A stretch of DNA of 64,000 bases. Source: Pseudobdellovibrionaceae bacterium (GTDB taxonomy: Bacteria > Bdellovibrionota > Bdellovibrionia > Bdellovibrionales > Bdellovibrionaceae). The DNA lies in contig JABWCN010000009.1 in assembly GCA_013359135.1 (NCBI GenBank), positions 1 to 64,000 on the forward strand, read 5' to 3'. Positions 54,179 through 63,178 of the stretch are shown one piece after another. The notes beneath the pieces were generated by a model. The model made no database searches. It was not told the origin of the DNA and worked only from the letters and a program-made list of their open reading frames with translations. How positions within the stretch are numbered: position 1 is the first letter of the stretch; each line of letters opens with the position of its first letter. The translations under genes were made by a program, and so were the position numbers.

Positions 54179-55411
54179 CTACGAGTGGTGTTGAAATTCG
54201 CTAGAAAGCTTTTCGCCTTCCCAACGCGAAACCACCGTTGTTGCTACGCAATTTCCCAATAAATTTACCGTAGTTCTAGCCATATCCATAAATTCGTCAA
54301 CACCCATGATCAACACAACACCCTCTAAAGGTAAACCAAAAGAGGTTAAAGTTGCCGACAAAACAACCATAGATGCCCTAGGAACAGCCGCAACACCCTT
54401 TGTCGTTAACATTAACATGAGCATCATCGCAAGTTGCGTTTGTATGCTTAGGTCAATTCCAGCAGCCTGAGCAATAAACACGGAGGCCATCGCTAAATAC
54501 AGGGTTGAACCATCCAAATTAAAGCTATACCCCAAAGGCAAAACAAAACTAGCTATGCGATTAGATACTCCCATCTTCTCTAAAGATTTAAGTGCATCCG
54601 GGTAGGCAGACTCACTAGATGTCGTGGCAAAAGCTAAAATTAAACTGGGTCTTAACTCTATCAAAAATTCCTTCACTTTTATCTTTGCCCACTTAAGAGC
54701 TGGAATCAAAGTGATCAAAACAAAAGTGATTAAAGCTAAATACAAGACCCCGACGAGCTTTGCCATCGGTAAAAGAACATCAATTCCATGTTCAGCTATA
54801 GCACTTGCCATGGCTGCACCAACACCAATAGGAGCTAAACTCATCACAAGTTCTGTGAATTTGAACATCACTTGGTTTAGCCCTTCACAAAAATTTAATA
54901 CTGGCTTCGCCTTTTCACCAGCCATCAACACGGCCATACCAAATACAATAGAAAAAAGAACCAATTGTAAAACATCTCCCTTAACCACAGCCTCAGCAAA
55001 ATTAGTTGGCAAAAGATGTTCGACAAATCCACCCATTGACATTTTATTCTGAGCTGCTTGCGTAACTTTAGGATCAACAACTGTTCCAATACTTAAGCCC
55101 GCCCCAGGTTTGAAGAAGTTAACAAAAAACAGACCTACACCTAAAGCCACAGTCGTCGCCACTTCAAACCAAATAATAGCCCGCAGCCCCATCTTACCTA
55201 ATCCGTTAATGGACCCAGCAGAACATATCCCCACAACAATTGATGAAAAAATAAGCGGTGCAATAATACACTTTACTCCGTTAATGAATAAAGTTCTAAA
55301 TGGTTTTAATCCATGCCCAACATCTGGGAACCAAACGCCAACGATAAAACCCAATACAAGCGCTACAAGAATCCACAAAGTTAGTTTTGATGATTTTGAA
55401 TGTTTTTTCAT
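54179..55411 (-). CDS. Dicarboxylate/amino-acid:cation symporter (DAACS)
   Basis: 410 residues. Family signature: ATTSSESAYPDALKSLEKMG, containing the first re-entrant hairpin (SSES). Then PLGYSFNLDGSTLYLAMASVFIAQAA with the NMDG-like NLDGS, and GVAAVPRASMVVLSATL. The last core helix is VDEFMDMARTTVNLLGNCVA. Secondary transporter of C4-dicarboxylates or acidic amino acids with Na+ or H+. Substrate is not decided by eye. Confidence 0.93.
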   Translation of the reverse strand: MKKHSKSSKLTLWILVALVLGFIVGVWFPDVGHGLKPFRTLFINGVKCIIAPLIFSSIVVGICSAGSINGLGKMGLRAIIWFEVATTVALGVGLFFVNFFKPGAGLSIGTVVDPKVTQAAQNKMSMGGFVEHLLPTNFAEAVVKGDVLQLVLFSIVFGMAVLMAGEKAKPVLNFCEGLNQVMFKFTELVMSLAPIGVGAAMASAIAEHGIDVLLPMAKLVGVLYLALITFVLITLIPALKWAKIKVKEFLIELRPSLILAFATTSSESAYPDALKSLEKMGVSNRIASFVLPLGYSFNLDGSTLYLAMASVFIAQAAGIDLSIQTQLAMMLMLMLTTKGVAAVPRASMVVLSATLTSFGLPLEGVVLIMGVDEFMDMARTTVNLLGNCVATTVVSRWEGEKLSSEFQHHS

Positions 55412-55534
55412 ATCCCCCCACTAGACCTAACCACATTAATGGGCATTTAACTTTAACTCAATCAATTTGTTTCTTACACTTCACTCTTGAGTTTCGCCTA
55501 TTTGTCTGGTTAACCTTAACCTAAAAGGAAACTT

Positions 55535-56059
55535 ATGGACTGCCCTTGTGGATCATCAAAAAGTTATGAATCTTGTTGCGACCCCTTTATCAAAAGACAG
55601 CAACTACCAAAAACAGCTGAAGAGCTTATGCGCTCTCGTTACAGTGCTTATACAAAACTAGAAATGAAGTACCTAAAGGACACTTTAGCGCCTGAATCCC
55701 AATCTGATTTTGATCTGCTTGGTGCTAAAAAATGGGCCAGAGAATCAGAATGGCTTGGACTTAAAATTCTATCTACTGAAAAAGGTACCTATGATGACAC
55801 CACAGGAAGGGTTGAGTTCATTGCAAGTTACAAACAAAAAAATCAAATTTTTCACCATCATGAAAATTCTGTTTTTCGTAAAACTCCTCAAGGCCAGTGG
55901 TTATTTGTCTCTGGAGAGTCAGAGACAAAAGAAGATGGTGCTGAAAAAACTTCTGAAACTCAAAAACCACAAACTCTAGTTCGCGAGTCTGAAAAAATTG
56001 GTAGAAACGATCCATGCCCCTGCGGCAGCGGAAAAAAATATAAAAAATGTTGCGGCTAA
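55535..56059 (+). CDS. YchJ-family SEC-C protein
   Basis: 174 residues. N-terminal SEC-C motif ([19 protein letters not shown]), central YchJ domain ([59 protein letters not shown]) and a second SEC-C motif at the C-terminus ([19 protein letters not shown]). The zinc-binding C-x-C...CC motif is complete at both ends. SEC-C domains bind zinc and proteins, as in SecA; YchJ itself has no proved function. A likely AAGGAAA ribosome site precedes the ATG. Confidence 0.88.
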   Translation: MDCPCGSSKSYESCCDPFIKRQQLPKTAEELMRSRYSAYTKLEMKYLKDTLAPESQSDFDLLGAKKWARESEWLGLKILSTEKGTYDDTTGRVEFIASYKQKNQIFHHHENSVFRKTPQGQWLFVSGESETKEDGAEKTSETQKPQTLVRESEKIGRNDPCPCGSGKKYKKCCG

Positions 56060-56137
56060 ATTTTCAGAATCTAAATATAAAAATGGGAGAGCCACCACAC
56101 TCCCCCATCTTCACGTAAAAGTCTCTTTAACTGAATG

Positions 56138-56836
56138 TTACTCTATGTCATATAAAGTATTAATGGCATTACCATTAAGTGATCTGACATGAAGAAGATA
56201 ACGACCGCTTCTGACATTATTAATGGTGAAAGTATGCTCAAAAGGATACTGACCATTCACACATCCTGCAGGTCTTTGATCGATAGCTGCGATGGGCTGA
56301 ACAGCAATGACTCTAGGTTGCACTTGCGGATTTACTTGAGCTAATCTCATGCATGAATTTGTAAACACTCCAGAAATTGTAATTGTAACTTGTCCATTAT
56401 GACTTTTTAAATAAGCCTGAGATATAGGAGCATACAAAAAATCATCAGGAGAAGTTTTAGTAGCCCTAGTCACGTTCAAAAGACCTAGTTTTTTTCCTCC
56501 AGATTGAAGAACACTGTAGTTGCCGCTAGCCATAACCCCTAAATTAATAACTTCATCATGAGGGACCAAAACATCCAAGCAAGGTCCTTGATAACGGTAT
56601 TCATAAGACACCAATTCGATAGTTCGTGAAGAAGGATTTATTTTAAATCTAGTTCCTGCAGGTTTAGAGCAAGTGTCTCTGTAAACACCCTCAACAACAA
56701 ATTGTACATTATCGTTAGAATCAAACCCAACAGGAATGTAACCATTTTCTAATGTTGAAAATCTAAGAGTGGGTAACTCTTGAGCCCATGTTAATCCTGA
56801 TACTAAAAACGCTAAACTTAAAATCATTTTTTTCAT
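56138..56836 (-). CDS. Secreted hypothetical protein, duplicated beta domain
   Basis: 232 residues from the ATG at 56836 (AAGGAGG about 6 bases upstream); the longer frame to 56899 lacks a ribosome site. Signal peptide MKKMILSLAFLVSGLTWA. Two beta-domain halves of similar layout: VQFVVEGVYRDTCSKPAG... and VTITISGVFTNSCMRLAQ... each with a V/I-rich strand, a Cys and a later Cys (GPCLDV, AGCVNG), so each may hold one disulfide. No family recognised. Confidence 0.7.
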   Translation of the reverse strand: MKKMILSLAFLVSGLTWAQELPTLRFSTLENGYIPVGFDSNDNVQFVVEGVYRDTCSKPAGTRFKINPSSRTIELVSYEYRYQGPCLDVLVPHDEVINLGVMASGNYSVLQSGGKKLGLLNVTRATKTSPDDFLYAPISQAYLKSHNGQVTITISGVFTNSCMRLAQVNPQVQPRVIAVQPIAAIDQRPAGCVNGQYPFEHTFTINNVRSGRYLLHVRSLNGNAINTLYDIE

Positions 56837-56973
56837 TTTTGCCTCCTTGATAAAGATATGCTCCACCCTTAAGTCCTGAAGTAATATGATGACAATCATT
56901 AATGCGATGAGTTTTTACTCTTCTCAACTTTAAAGGTTAATTTTTTTTAATTTCACTTATTCCTCTTTTTGAG

Positions 56974-56986
56974 CTGTACTGTACAG
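56974..56986. promoter_or_regulatory. Palindrome CTGTAC-T-GTACAG
   Basis: A perfect 13-base palindrome, ending 5 bases before the TTG start of the next gene, in a 155-base interval between divergent genes. It may be an operator. It differs from the E. coli LexA box spacing (CTGT-N8-ACAG) by three bases. If the start were really downstream, the site would lie in the leader. Confidence 0.35.
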
Positions 56987-56991
56987 TTACT

Positions 56992-58044
56992 TTGGAAAAA
57001 TATAACTTTTTAATAAAATTTTATCTTCTCCTAGCCTATCTTATAACTCTGAGTTTTTCTCCGTTTTTAAGAGCTAGCTCTTCCTATGGGGCTTACCAGA
57101 CAACCACTAGTGCAGGTTCCCTAACTCTTGAAGAGGAGTTTACCCCAATAGCGATCCCTCACCTCCCCCAAAGAAAAGGGAAAAAAATATTAAATTTCCG
57201 CGGCGGCACTCAAACATCCTTTAATGATGAAATTCAGATCAATAATGCTGGCGTGGGAAAAATAAAAAACACCAATAATCACTTTTATGCAATCGATATC
57301 TTTTTAGACAGATTAGGCTTAAGTTTAAAACAACTAACCCCTTACTCAGTAAAACTAGAAAATGTTTTTGCACGTAATCGTAAAGAAATTGAAATCTCAC
57401 AATCTGTATTAAATATAACTTTTTGTCCCTTAAGTTATTTATGCTTAAGTGATTCTCTCATCGCCGCCAAAGGCAAACAGTTTTACATGTCAGAAACCGA
57501 AACTTCCTCATTAACCCAAGAGGAATGGCAATGGGGACAAGCCTATGGTGTATCCTTACAATGGAGTGAATCATTTGGATTCAAATACAGTCTCACCAAT
57601 TCTTTTTACTGGAGTTTTAATGAAACCAAATCCAACTACTTTAATTCTCTTATGTCTCCAGTAAAGGAAAATCTTAGTTTTTTTTATTCTTGGCCTCAGC
57701 CACAATGGAAAATAACATTAGAAACTGAAAAATTCCAAGCGCCAGGAAAGAATGTGTACTCGTTTGAATCAAATGAATATACTAACTTAATGAGTTTTAG
57801 AGACACTGCTCTTTCTTCCTATCGTTTAGTACTTGAAAAAAAATGGAATCTGAGATCTTGGTGGCAATTAGCTTTAAAATCTGGATACTACTTCGAACCA
57901 TCGCGAATACTTTCAGTTCTAGATCGACATCACTATACAGCAGGACTAATACTTTTTTTTCCAAACTTTCAAGTATCATTAGCAACTGACCAAGCCAGAG
58001 ATTTTTGGACATCTTCAGTATCAGTTAGCGCAGCTGCTTTTTAA
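56992..58044 (+). CDS. Exported beta-strand-rich protein, probably outer membrane
   Basis: 350 residues from a TTG; no ATG lies near. Signal peptide MEKYNFLIKFYLLLAYLITLSFSPF...RA. The mature part is rich in aromatic strands (QWGQAYGVSLQWSESFGFKY, YWSFNETKSNYF, NLSFFYSWPQPQWKITLETE, WWQLALKSGYYF), and the last, FQVSLATDQARDFWTSSVSVS, ends with AAF. It would form a barrel of 10-14 strands. No family recognised. A palindrome lies just upstream. Confidence 0.65.
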   Translation: MEKYNFLIKFYLLLAYLITLSFSPFLRASSSYGAYQTTTSAGSLTLEEEFTPIAIPHLPQRKGKKILNFRGGTQTSFNDEIQINNAGVGKIKNTNNHFYAIDIFLDRLGLSLKQLTPYSVKLENVFARNRKEIEISQSVLNITFCPLSYLCLSDSLIAAKGKQFYMSETETSSLTQEEWQWGQAYGVSLQWSESFGFKYSLTNSFYWSFNETKSNYFNSLMSPVKENLSFFYSWPQPQWKITLETEKFQAPGKNVYSFESNEYTNLMSFRDTALSSYRLVLEKKWNLRSWWQLALKSGYYFEPSRILSVLDRHHYTAGLILFFPNFQVSLATDQARDFWTSSVSVSAAAF

Positions 58045-58194
58045 ATTTTATTTTTTAACCCCACTCTCGAATAAAAAAACAGAGCACTCGCTCTAACTAG
58101 TCGCAAGACAAAATTAAGATTTTGTTTTTTTTCTTTCTTTATTTTTTTTTGTTCGGTACCAATTAAGAACTCTAAAGTTAAACAAGGAAATGCG

Positions 58195-59829
58195 ATGAAC
58201 ACAAAGACGACGACAACTAATGAATCTTTACTTCATTATAACAAAGTCACCCATTCCTATGGAGCTTTTAATCCATTTGAAAAAACAATTGATGAAATTC
58301 AACAAGAAATTCTTTCAAAGGAAGCTTTAGAGTTTCTCGTTGCTCTACAAAATAAATTTAATTTTCGTCGTCAAGAACTTCTTAGACTACGAACAGAAAA
58401 AGCACTCAAGATTAACCAAGGGGAACTGCCTTCTTTTTTAAAAGAAACTGAAAACATAAGAAGTTCAACTTGGCAAGTGGCCCCTTGCCCTGCTGATTTA
58501 CAAAAACGTCATGTAGAAATCACTGGACCTGCTGATGCTAAAATGATCATCAATGCACTTAACTCTGGAGCTGATATTTTCATGGCTGACCTTGAAGATG
58601 CACTCTCTCCAACATGGGAAAATGTTATTCTTGGACAAAAATCCTTAAAAGAAGCTGTATCTAAAAGTTTAAAATTTAAAAATGAAACTGAAAAATGGTA
58701 TGAGCTTAAAGAGACTACAGCGACTCTACTTGTTAGACCCAGAGGCTTGCATTTAGAAGAGAAAAACATCACTCTGAATGGAAATCCTTTAAGCGCCTCT
58801 CTTGTTGATTTTGGTCTTTATTTTTTCCACAATGCTAAAAAAAGATTAGAACTTGGGACTGGCCCTTATTTTTATTTACCTAAGATGGAATCTCACCTTG
58901 AAGCTAGATGGTGGAATGAAGTTTTTATATTTTCTCAAGAATTTTTAAAAATTCCACAGGGTAGTATTCGCGCAACCATGCTGATTGAAACCTGCTTAGC
59001 AGCCTTGGAAATGGAAGAAATGCTTTTTGAATTAAAGGATCACACCTCGGGTTTAAATGCTGGACGCTGGGATTATATATTTAGTTTTATAAAAAAATTC
59101 AAAAACCACATAGATTTTGTTTTTCCTGACAGGAGCCAAGTCACTATGAGCACCCCTTTCATGCAAGCCTATTGTGAGCTCTTGGTTAAGACTTGTCATC
59201 GTCGCGGAGCCCATGCCATTGGTGGAATGGCGGCTTTTATTCCCAACCGTAAAGAACCAGAGATCACAGAGAAAGCTCTTATACAAGTCAGAGCAGACAA
59301 GTCCAGAGAGGCTAATCTTGGCTTTGATGGCACCTGGGTTGCTCATCCTGATTTAGTTACCATAGCTAGAGCCGAATTTGAGAAAGTTCTTGGGGTGAAA
59401 GCTAACCAAAAGGAAAAACAAATTGGTAAAAATATTTTAGCGTCTGAGATCTTAAATATCAAAATTCCTCATGGTAAAATTACTGAAACTGGAATCAGAA
59501 CTAATATTAATGTGGCTCTCCTATATCTAGATCGTTGGCTTCATGGAACAGGAGCGGCGGCTTTGTACAACCTAATGGAGGATGCTGCTACTGCCGAAAT
59601 CTCCCGCAGTGAGCTTTGGCAATGGCTAAAGTTTGAGTCTAAACTTGATGATGGAAGAGTTTTTAATAAAAATCTTTATCTTTCATTAAAAAATGAAGAA
59701 GTTCAAAAAATTCTTGAACAAAAACTAGCAATTGATTTGAAACTTTCCATAGAAATTTTAGATTGCTTAGTTTTAGACACTCAATTTCACGAATTTTTGA
59801 CGACTTTTGCTTATCCTCACCTTCACTAG
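58195..59829 (+). CDS. aceB: Malate synthase A
   Basis: 544 residues, near E. coli AceB (533). Motifs: VEITGPADAKMIINALNSGAD (in pieces), FMADLEDALSPTWEN, LLVRPRGLHLEEKNI with the catalytic Arg, IRATMLIETCLAALEMEE, LNAGRWDYIFSFIKKF and FMQAYCELLVKTCHRRGAHAIGG. The catalytic Asp lies in the MEDAAT-type C-terminal segment (LYNLMEDAATAEISR). It condenses glyoxylate and acetyl-CoA to malate. It lies 90 bases before aceA. Confidence 0.96.
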   Translation: MNTKTTTTNESLLHYNKVTHSYGAFNPFEKTIDEIQQEILSKEALEFLVALQNKFNFRRQELLRLRTEKALKINQGELPSFLKETENIRSSTWQVAPCPADLQKRHVEITGPADAKMIINALNSGADIFMADLEDALSPTWENVILGQKSLKEAVSKSLKFKNETEKWYELKETTATLLVRPRGLHLEEKNITLNGNPLSASLVDFGLYFFHNAKKRLELGTGPYFYLPKMESHLEARWWNEVFIFSQEFLKIPQGSIRATMLIETCLAALEMEEMLFELKDHTSGLNAGRWDYIFSFIKKFKNHIDFVFPDRSQVTMSTPFMQAYCELLVKTCHRRGAHAIGGMAAFIPNRKEPEITEKALIQVRADKSREANLGFDGTWVAHPDLVTIARAEFEKVLGVKANQKEKQIGKNILASEILNIKIPHGKITETGIRTNINVALLYLDRWLHGTGAAALYNLMEDAATAEISRSELWQWLKFESKLDDGRVFNKNLYLSLKNEEVQKILEQKLAIDLKLSIEILDCLVLDTQFHEFLTTFAYPHLH

Positions 59830-59919
59830 CTCTAACTTTTACTTAATAGTTAAGGATTTAAAAATTTTAAATAAAGTAATTTTTCAAAAAACACAAAACA
59901 AGAAAAACAAGGAGGCTTT

Positions 59920-61230
59920 ATGCAACCCAACTTTGAACAACAAACAAAAACCCTAGAAACATCATGGACTAGCGACGCTCGCTGGAAAGGAATTAAAAGA
60001 AATTACACAGCTGCACATGTTGTGTCTTTAAGAACTTCTCTCCCAATAGAGCACTCCATAGCTAGCCACGGCTCTAAAAAACTATGGGGTTACTTAAATA
60101 CAGATCCTTATATCAACACTTTTGGCGCTCTTACAGGTGCTCAAGCTGTACAAATGGTTAAAGGCGGTCTTAAATCTATTTATCTTTCAGGATGGCAAGT
60201 TGCCGCAGATAACAACATGGCTGGACAAACCTACCCCGACCAATCTCTTTACCCTTCTAATTCAGTTCCGCAAGTTGTTCAAAGAATTAATAACGCTTTT
60301 CAAAGAGCAGATCAAATCGAAAGGCAAAACACAAAAGGTCCTTTTAAAGGAACTGATTGGTATGCTCCCATCGTGGCTGATGCTGAAGCTGGTTTTGGCG
60401 GCCCTCTTCACGCTTTTGAATTAATGAAATCAATGATCACAGCTGGAGCTTCTGGCGTCCACTTTGAAGATCAATTAGCAGCAGAAAAAAAATGCGGTCA
60501 CTTAGCAGGAAAGGTCTTAGTTCCTACCTCTACATTTACAAGAACCCTTCAATCAGCTCGTTTAGCTGCTGATGTTCTTAATGTTCCTTCTGTAATCATT
60601 GCAAGAACTGATGCTTTATCAGCTAACCTGATGACATCTGATATTGATCCTGCAGATAAACCTTTCTTAACCGGAGAAAGAACTCCTGAGGGTTACTACG
60701 TGATCAATGGCGGACTTGACTACGCGATTGCAAGAAGCTTAACTTATGCTCCTTATGCTGACGTTTTATGGTTTGAGACCTCAAAACCAGATTTGAAAGA
60801 AGCTGAGGCCTTTGCAAAAGCTATCCATGCAAAATATCCTGGTAAGCTTTTAGCCTATAACTGCTCTCCTTCTTTCAACTGGAAGTTAAACCTAAAAGAA
60901 GATGAAATTGCAAAATTTCAAAAACAACTTGGAGCTTGGGGTTATAAATTCCAGTTCATCACACTAGCTGGTTGGCATTTAATCAACTACCACACTTTCA
61001 ACTTAGCTCAAGGTTACGCAGCAACAGGCATGCCTGCTTATGTTGATCTTCAAGAAAGAGAATTCGCAGCAGCTCCTGAAGGCTACACAGCTGTAAAACA
61101 CCAGCAAGAAGTTGGTACTGGGTATTTTGATCAGGTATTAAATATTATCACCGAAGGAACCTCTTCAACTTCAGCTCTTAAAGGATCTACAGAGCACGAT
61201 CAGTTCCAAGAATCTCACAGACAACACTAG
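59920..61230 (+). CDS. aceA: Isocitrate lyase
   Basis: 436 residues, near the usual 434. Signature [17 protein letters not shown] with the catalytic Cys in [36 protein letters not shown]-type [15 protein letters not shown] with metal ligands; and a C-terminal lid with [21 protein letters not shown]. It cleaves isocitrate to succinate and glyoxylate, feeding aceB. aceK, the dehydrogenase kinase, is not in the window. GGAGG lies about 7 bases before the ATG. A strong terminator follows. Confidence 0.97.
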   Translation: MQPNFEQQTKTLETSWTSDARWKGIKRNYTAAHVVSLRTSLPIEHSIASHGSKKLWGYLNTDPYINTFGALTGAQAVQMVKGGLKSIYLSGWQVAADNNMAGQTYPDQSLYPSNSVPQVVQRINNAFQRADQIERQNTKGPFKGTDWYAPIVADAEAGFGGPLHAFELMKSMITAGASGVHFEDQLAAEKKCGHLAGKVLVPTSTFTRTLQSARLAADVLNVPSVIIARTDALSANLMTSDIDPADKPFLTGERTPEGYYVINGGLDYAIARSLTYAPYADVLWFETSKPDLKEAEAFAKAIHAKYPGKLLAYNCSPSFNWKLNLKEDEIAKFQKQLGAWGYKFQFITLAGWHLINYHTFNLAQGYAATGMPAYVDLQEREFAAAPEGYTAVKHQQEVGTGYFDQVLNIITEGTSSTSALKGSTEHDQFQESHRQH

Positions 61231-61267
61231 TAATAAATTTATTGGTATTTGTACGTTCGAGGATTAA

Positions 61268-61303
61268 AAGAGCGAGAGAAAAAACTCTCGCTCTTATTTT
61301 TTT
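61268..61303. terminator. Bidirectional terminator after aceA
   Basis: Perfect 11-bp stem AAGAGCGAGAG (61268-61278) with CTCTCGCTCTT (61285-61295), loop of six A's, then ATTTTTTT on the plus strand. On the minus strand the stem is followed by TTTT. It lies between convergent aceA and the methyltransferase gene and overlaps the last bases of that gene. Confidence 0.9.
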
Positions 61304-61863
61304 AACCGACATTCAAAAATCTTTATAGGTGGAAAATTAAGAAACTCGTAACTAGTGTCGACATTAAACTTGTCATAAAGTTTTTTTTGAAATTCGCGAC
61401 CGTCTTTGAAGAATAGGTGCGTAACAAAAAGATAAGTTTTAAAGTAGCCTCCTTTTTCAAGGTGGGCTTTAATTTGAACCAATATATTTTCTTGAACTGC
61501 TGAATCTAAGTTAAACCAAGACAATGTGCTAATAATCAAATCAAATTTTTGATGATTACAAATTTCTTCAATAGCTTCCACGGAAGCAGAGTAAAACTTT
61601 AACTCTGGATAACTCTTAGTTAGAAATTGAAAGAACCCTTCGTTAATTTCAATACCAATGTAATTATTTTTATTTTTTATAATTTTATTAATAGTATATG
61701 TTAGAGTTCCAACACCTGCCCCCAACTCTAAAACACGGCAATAACCATCTGCTTTAAGAGGGGAAAGTAATTTCCTCACCGTAAACGGTGAGGTTTTCCA
61801 TAAATTAGAAATCTGTGTTGGATTTCTCACCGCAACTTTTAAAAATTGAAGTGCTGATGACAT
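61294..61863 (-). CDS. SAM-dependent methyltransferase (PmtA/KsgA-like)
   Basis: 189 residues. Class I Rossmann motif I VLELGAGVGTLTYTINKI (44-61), motif II YIGIEINEGFFQFL and the acid-rich HQKFDLIISTLSWFNLD. The pattern is that of phospholipid N-methyltransferases and of rRNA adenine dimethyltransferases; the length and the region FLKVAVRNPTQISNL at the start favour the PmtA-like group. The gene end overlaps the aceA terminator stem. The acceptor is not decided. Confidence 0.7.
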   Translation of the reverse strand: MSSALQFLKVAVRNPTQISNLWKTSPFTVRKLLSPLKADGYCRVLELGAGVGTLTYTINKIIKNKNNYIGIEINEGFFQFLTKSYPELKFYSASVEAIEEICNHQKFDLIISTLSWFNLDSAVQENILVQIKAHLEKGGYFKTYLFVTHLFFKDGREFQKKLYDKFNVDTSYEFLNFPPIKIFECRLKK

Positions 61864-61871
61864 GATATTAT

Positions 61872-63125
61872 TTATTCAAATTCATCATCAATACTTGTAG
61901 CCTCGTTTATACCGCGAACTTCATCGATATATGTTTGAGTGTCCTCTTCAAATTCATTTTCAAGATTTGATTCATCAATTTCAAGTTCTTGGATGGCTGA
62001 CACAAAGTCCTTCTGAGTTCTTAAGTCTCTACGAATCATTTCTAAAAACTTATCAGGATATCGAGAAGTCAACTCTTCCACATAACGTTCTAATTTACCA
62101 TCCGTCAGAATTTTCTTTCTTACCTGGATTTTTTTCCAGTAAAGTAAATAATGATACCGACAGTAACCATCAACATTTGCAATCTGGTCGCAGTCTCGGG
62201 CTCGACATAATAAATTCCCCTCAGCGTCGGTAAGATTAATCTCTTCAAAATTTTTCTCTTTAACTTCAGTTTCAAAAATTATAGTTTCATCAACTTCAAG
62301 ATCAGCCTCTTCCACAGCCTTAAGATCTTCTGCGTACTCCTCTATTTCACTTGCCTCATCATCGCTCAAAAAAGCATCATCTAACTCATCTTCTTCTTTA
62401 GGCTTCGTATTTTTACTTTTCTTATCTTTACTCGTCGCTGAAACAGCAGCCTTTGAGTCTTGCTTTTTATTCTTGCTTTCATCCTTATCTTCAAAAACGA
62501 CTTTAGGCTCTTTATGAGAGGTCATTTCTTTAGAGATCACTTTCGCAGCAACAGTAGCACCTTTGTTAATTTCTTTAGCTTGCTGATTTTTAACAGATTC
62601 ATGACTACCACTAGAGGGTCTATTTTTTTCTGGGGCTTTAAAATGATTTTTTTCAGTGCCTTTTTTAGCATTTTTATGGTCAGAGAACTTACCTCCAGCA
62701 CCTTTAAAATTCTGACGGTGAGGATGCTGTTGAGGCTCCTTAGCTTTCTGGAAATCTCTTTTTTCCTGTTCTTTTTTCTTAAGTTCTTGCTTTCTTAGAT
62801 GCTCTTTTTTAAAGGAAGAAACTTCTAATTTGACTTCTTTTTTCTGACTTTTTACAGAATTTGCTGACACGAAATGAGAGCTTTTTTTCACCTCACCTTT
62901 TTTTTCTTTATCTTGAGCACCCTTAACGCCCGATTTATGAGCATGAGCAAAAGAATTTTTCTTTTTAAAATCAAAATCCTTCTTTGCCTTAGATGCGTCC
63001 TTTGAATGGGACTTTGCTTCTATTTTTTTAGGCAAACCTTTGGATTGATTAGACTTTTGAGATTTGTTATTTTTAGAACTGTGAGGTTTGGCTTTGTGTG
63101 TCGTTTTCATTTTGTTATTTCCCAT
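61872..63125 (-). CDS. Lys-rich disordered protein with conserved C-terminal Cys/His domain
   Basis: 417 residues. Residues 1-~230 are low in complexity and strongly basic (Lys, Ser, Gln, His), with repeats such as KAKPHSSKNNKSQ and KKEQEKRDF. About 235-290 is acidic (EEDELDDAFLSDDEASEIEE). A compact domain from ~295 contains LLCRARDCDQIANVDGYCRYHYLLYWKKI: a C-x4-C...C-x2-H motif that could bind zinc. It is followed by LERYVEELTSRYPDKFLEMIRRDL. The tail is probably DNA- or RNA-binding. No family is known to me; comparable genes are found in Bdellovibrio-like genomes as far as I recall, without function. It lies 8 bases upstream of the methyltransferase gene. Confidence 0.8.
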   Translation of the reverse strand: MGNNKMKTTHKAKPHSSKNNKSQKSNQSKGLPKKIEAKSHSKDASKAKKDFDFKKKNSFAHAHKSGVKGAQDKEKKGEVKKSSHFVSANSVKSQKKEVKLEVSSFKKEHLRKQELKKKEQEKRDFQKAKEPQQHPHRQNFKGAGGKFSDHKNAKKGTEKNHFKAPEKNRPSSGSHESVKNQQAKEINKGATVAAKVISKEMTSHKEPKVVFEDKDESKNKKQDSKAAVSATSKDKKSKNTKPKEEDELDDAFLSDDEASEIEEYAEDLKAVEEADLEVDETIIFETEVKEKNFEEINLTDAEGNLLCRARDCDQIANVDGYCRYHYLLYWKKIQVRKKILTDGKLERYVEELTSRYPDKFLEMIRRDLRTQKDFVSAIQELEIDESNLENEFEEDTQTYIDEVRGINEATSIDDEFE

Positions 63126-63178
63126 AATTAAGGCTTTAAATCAAATTCACTTTAAGTCAACAGGTAATTTTGTAATAA

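Noticed and set aside
54624-55052. 142-residue plus-strand frame inside the symporter gene
   Set aside because: Antisense of a strongly conserved transporter with all its motifs.
56974-56986. LexA box
   Set aside because: Spacing is CTGT-N5-ACAG instead of N8, and it does not read as TTAC-N3-GTAA either.
62460-62798. 112-residue Phe-rich plus-strand frame
   Set aside because: Antisense of the Lys-rich protein; AAA/AAG codons read as Phe/Leu on the other strand.
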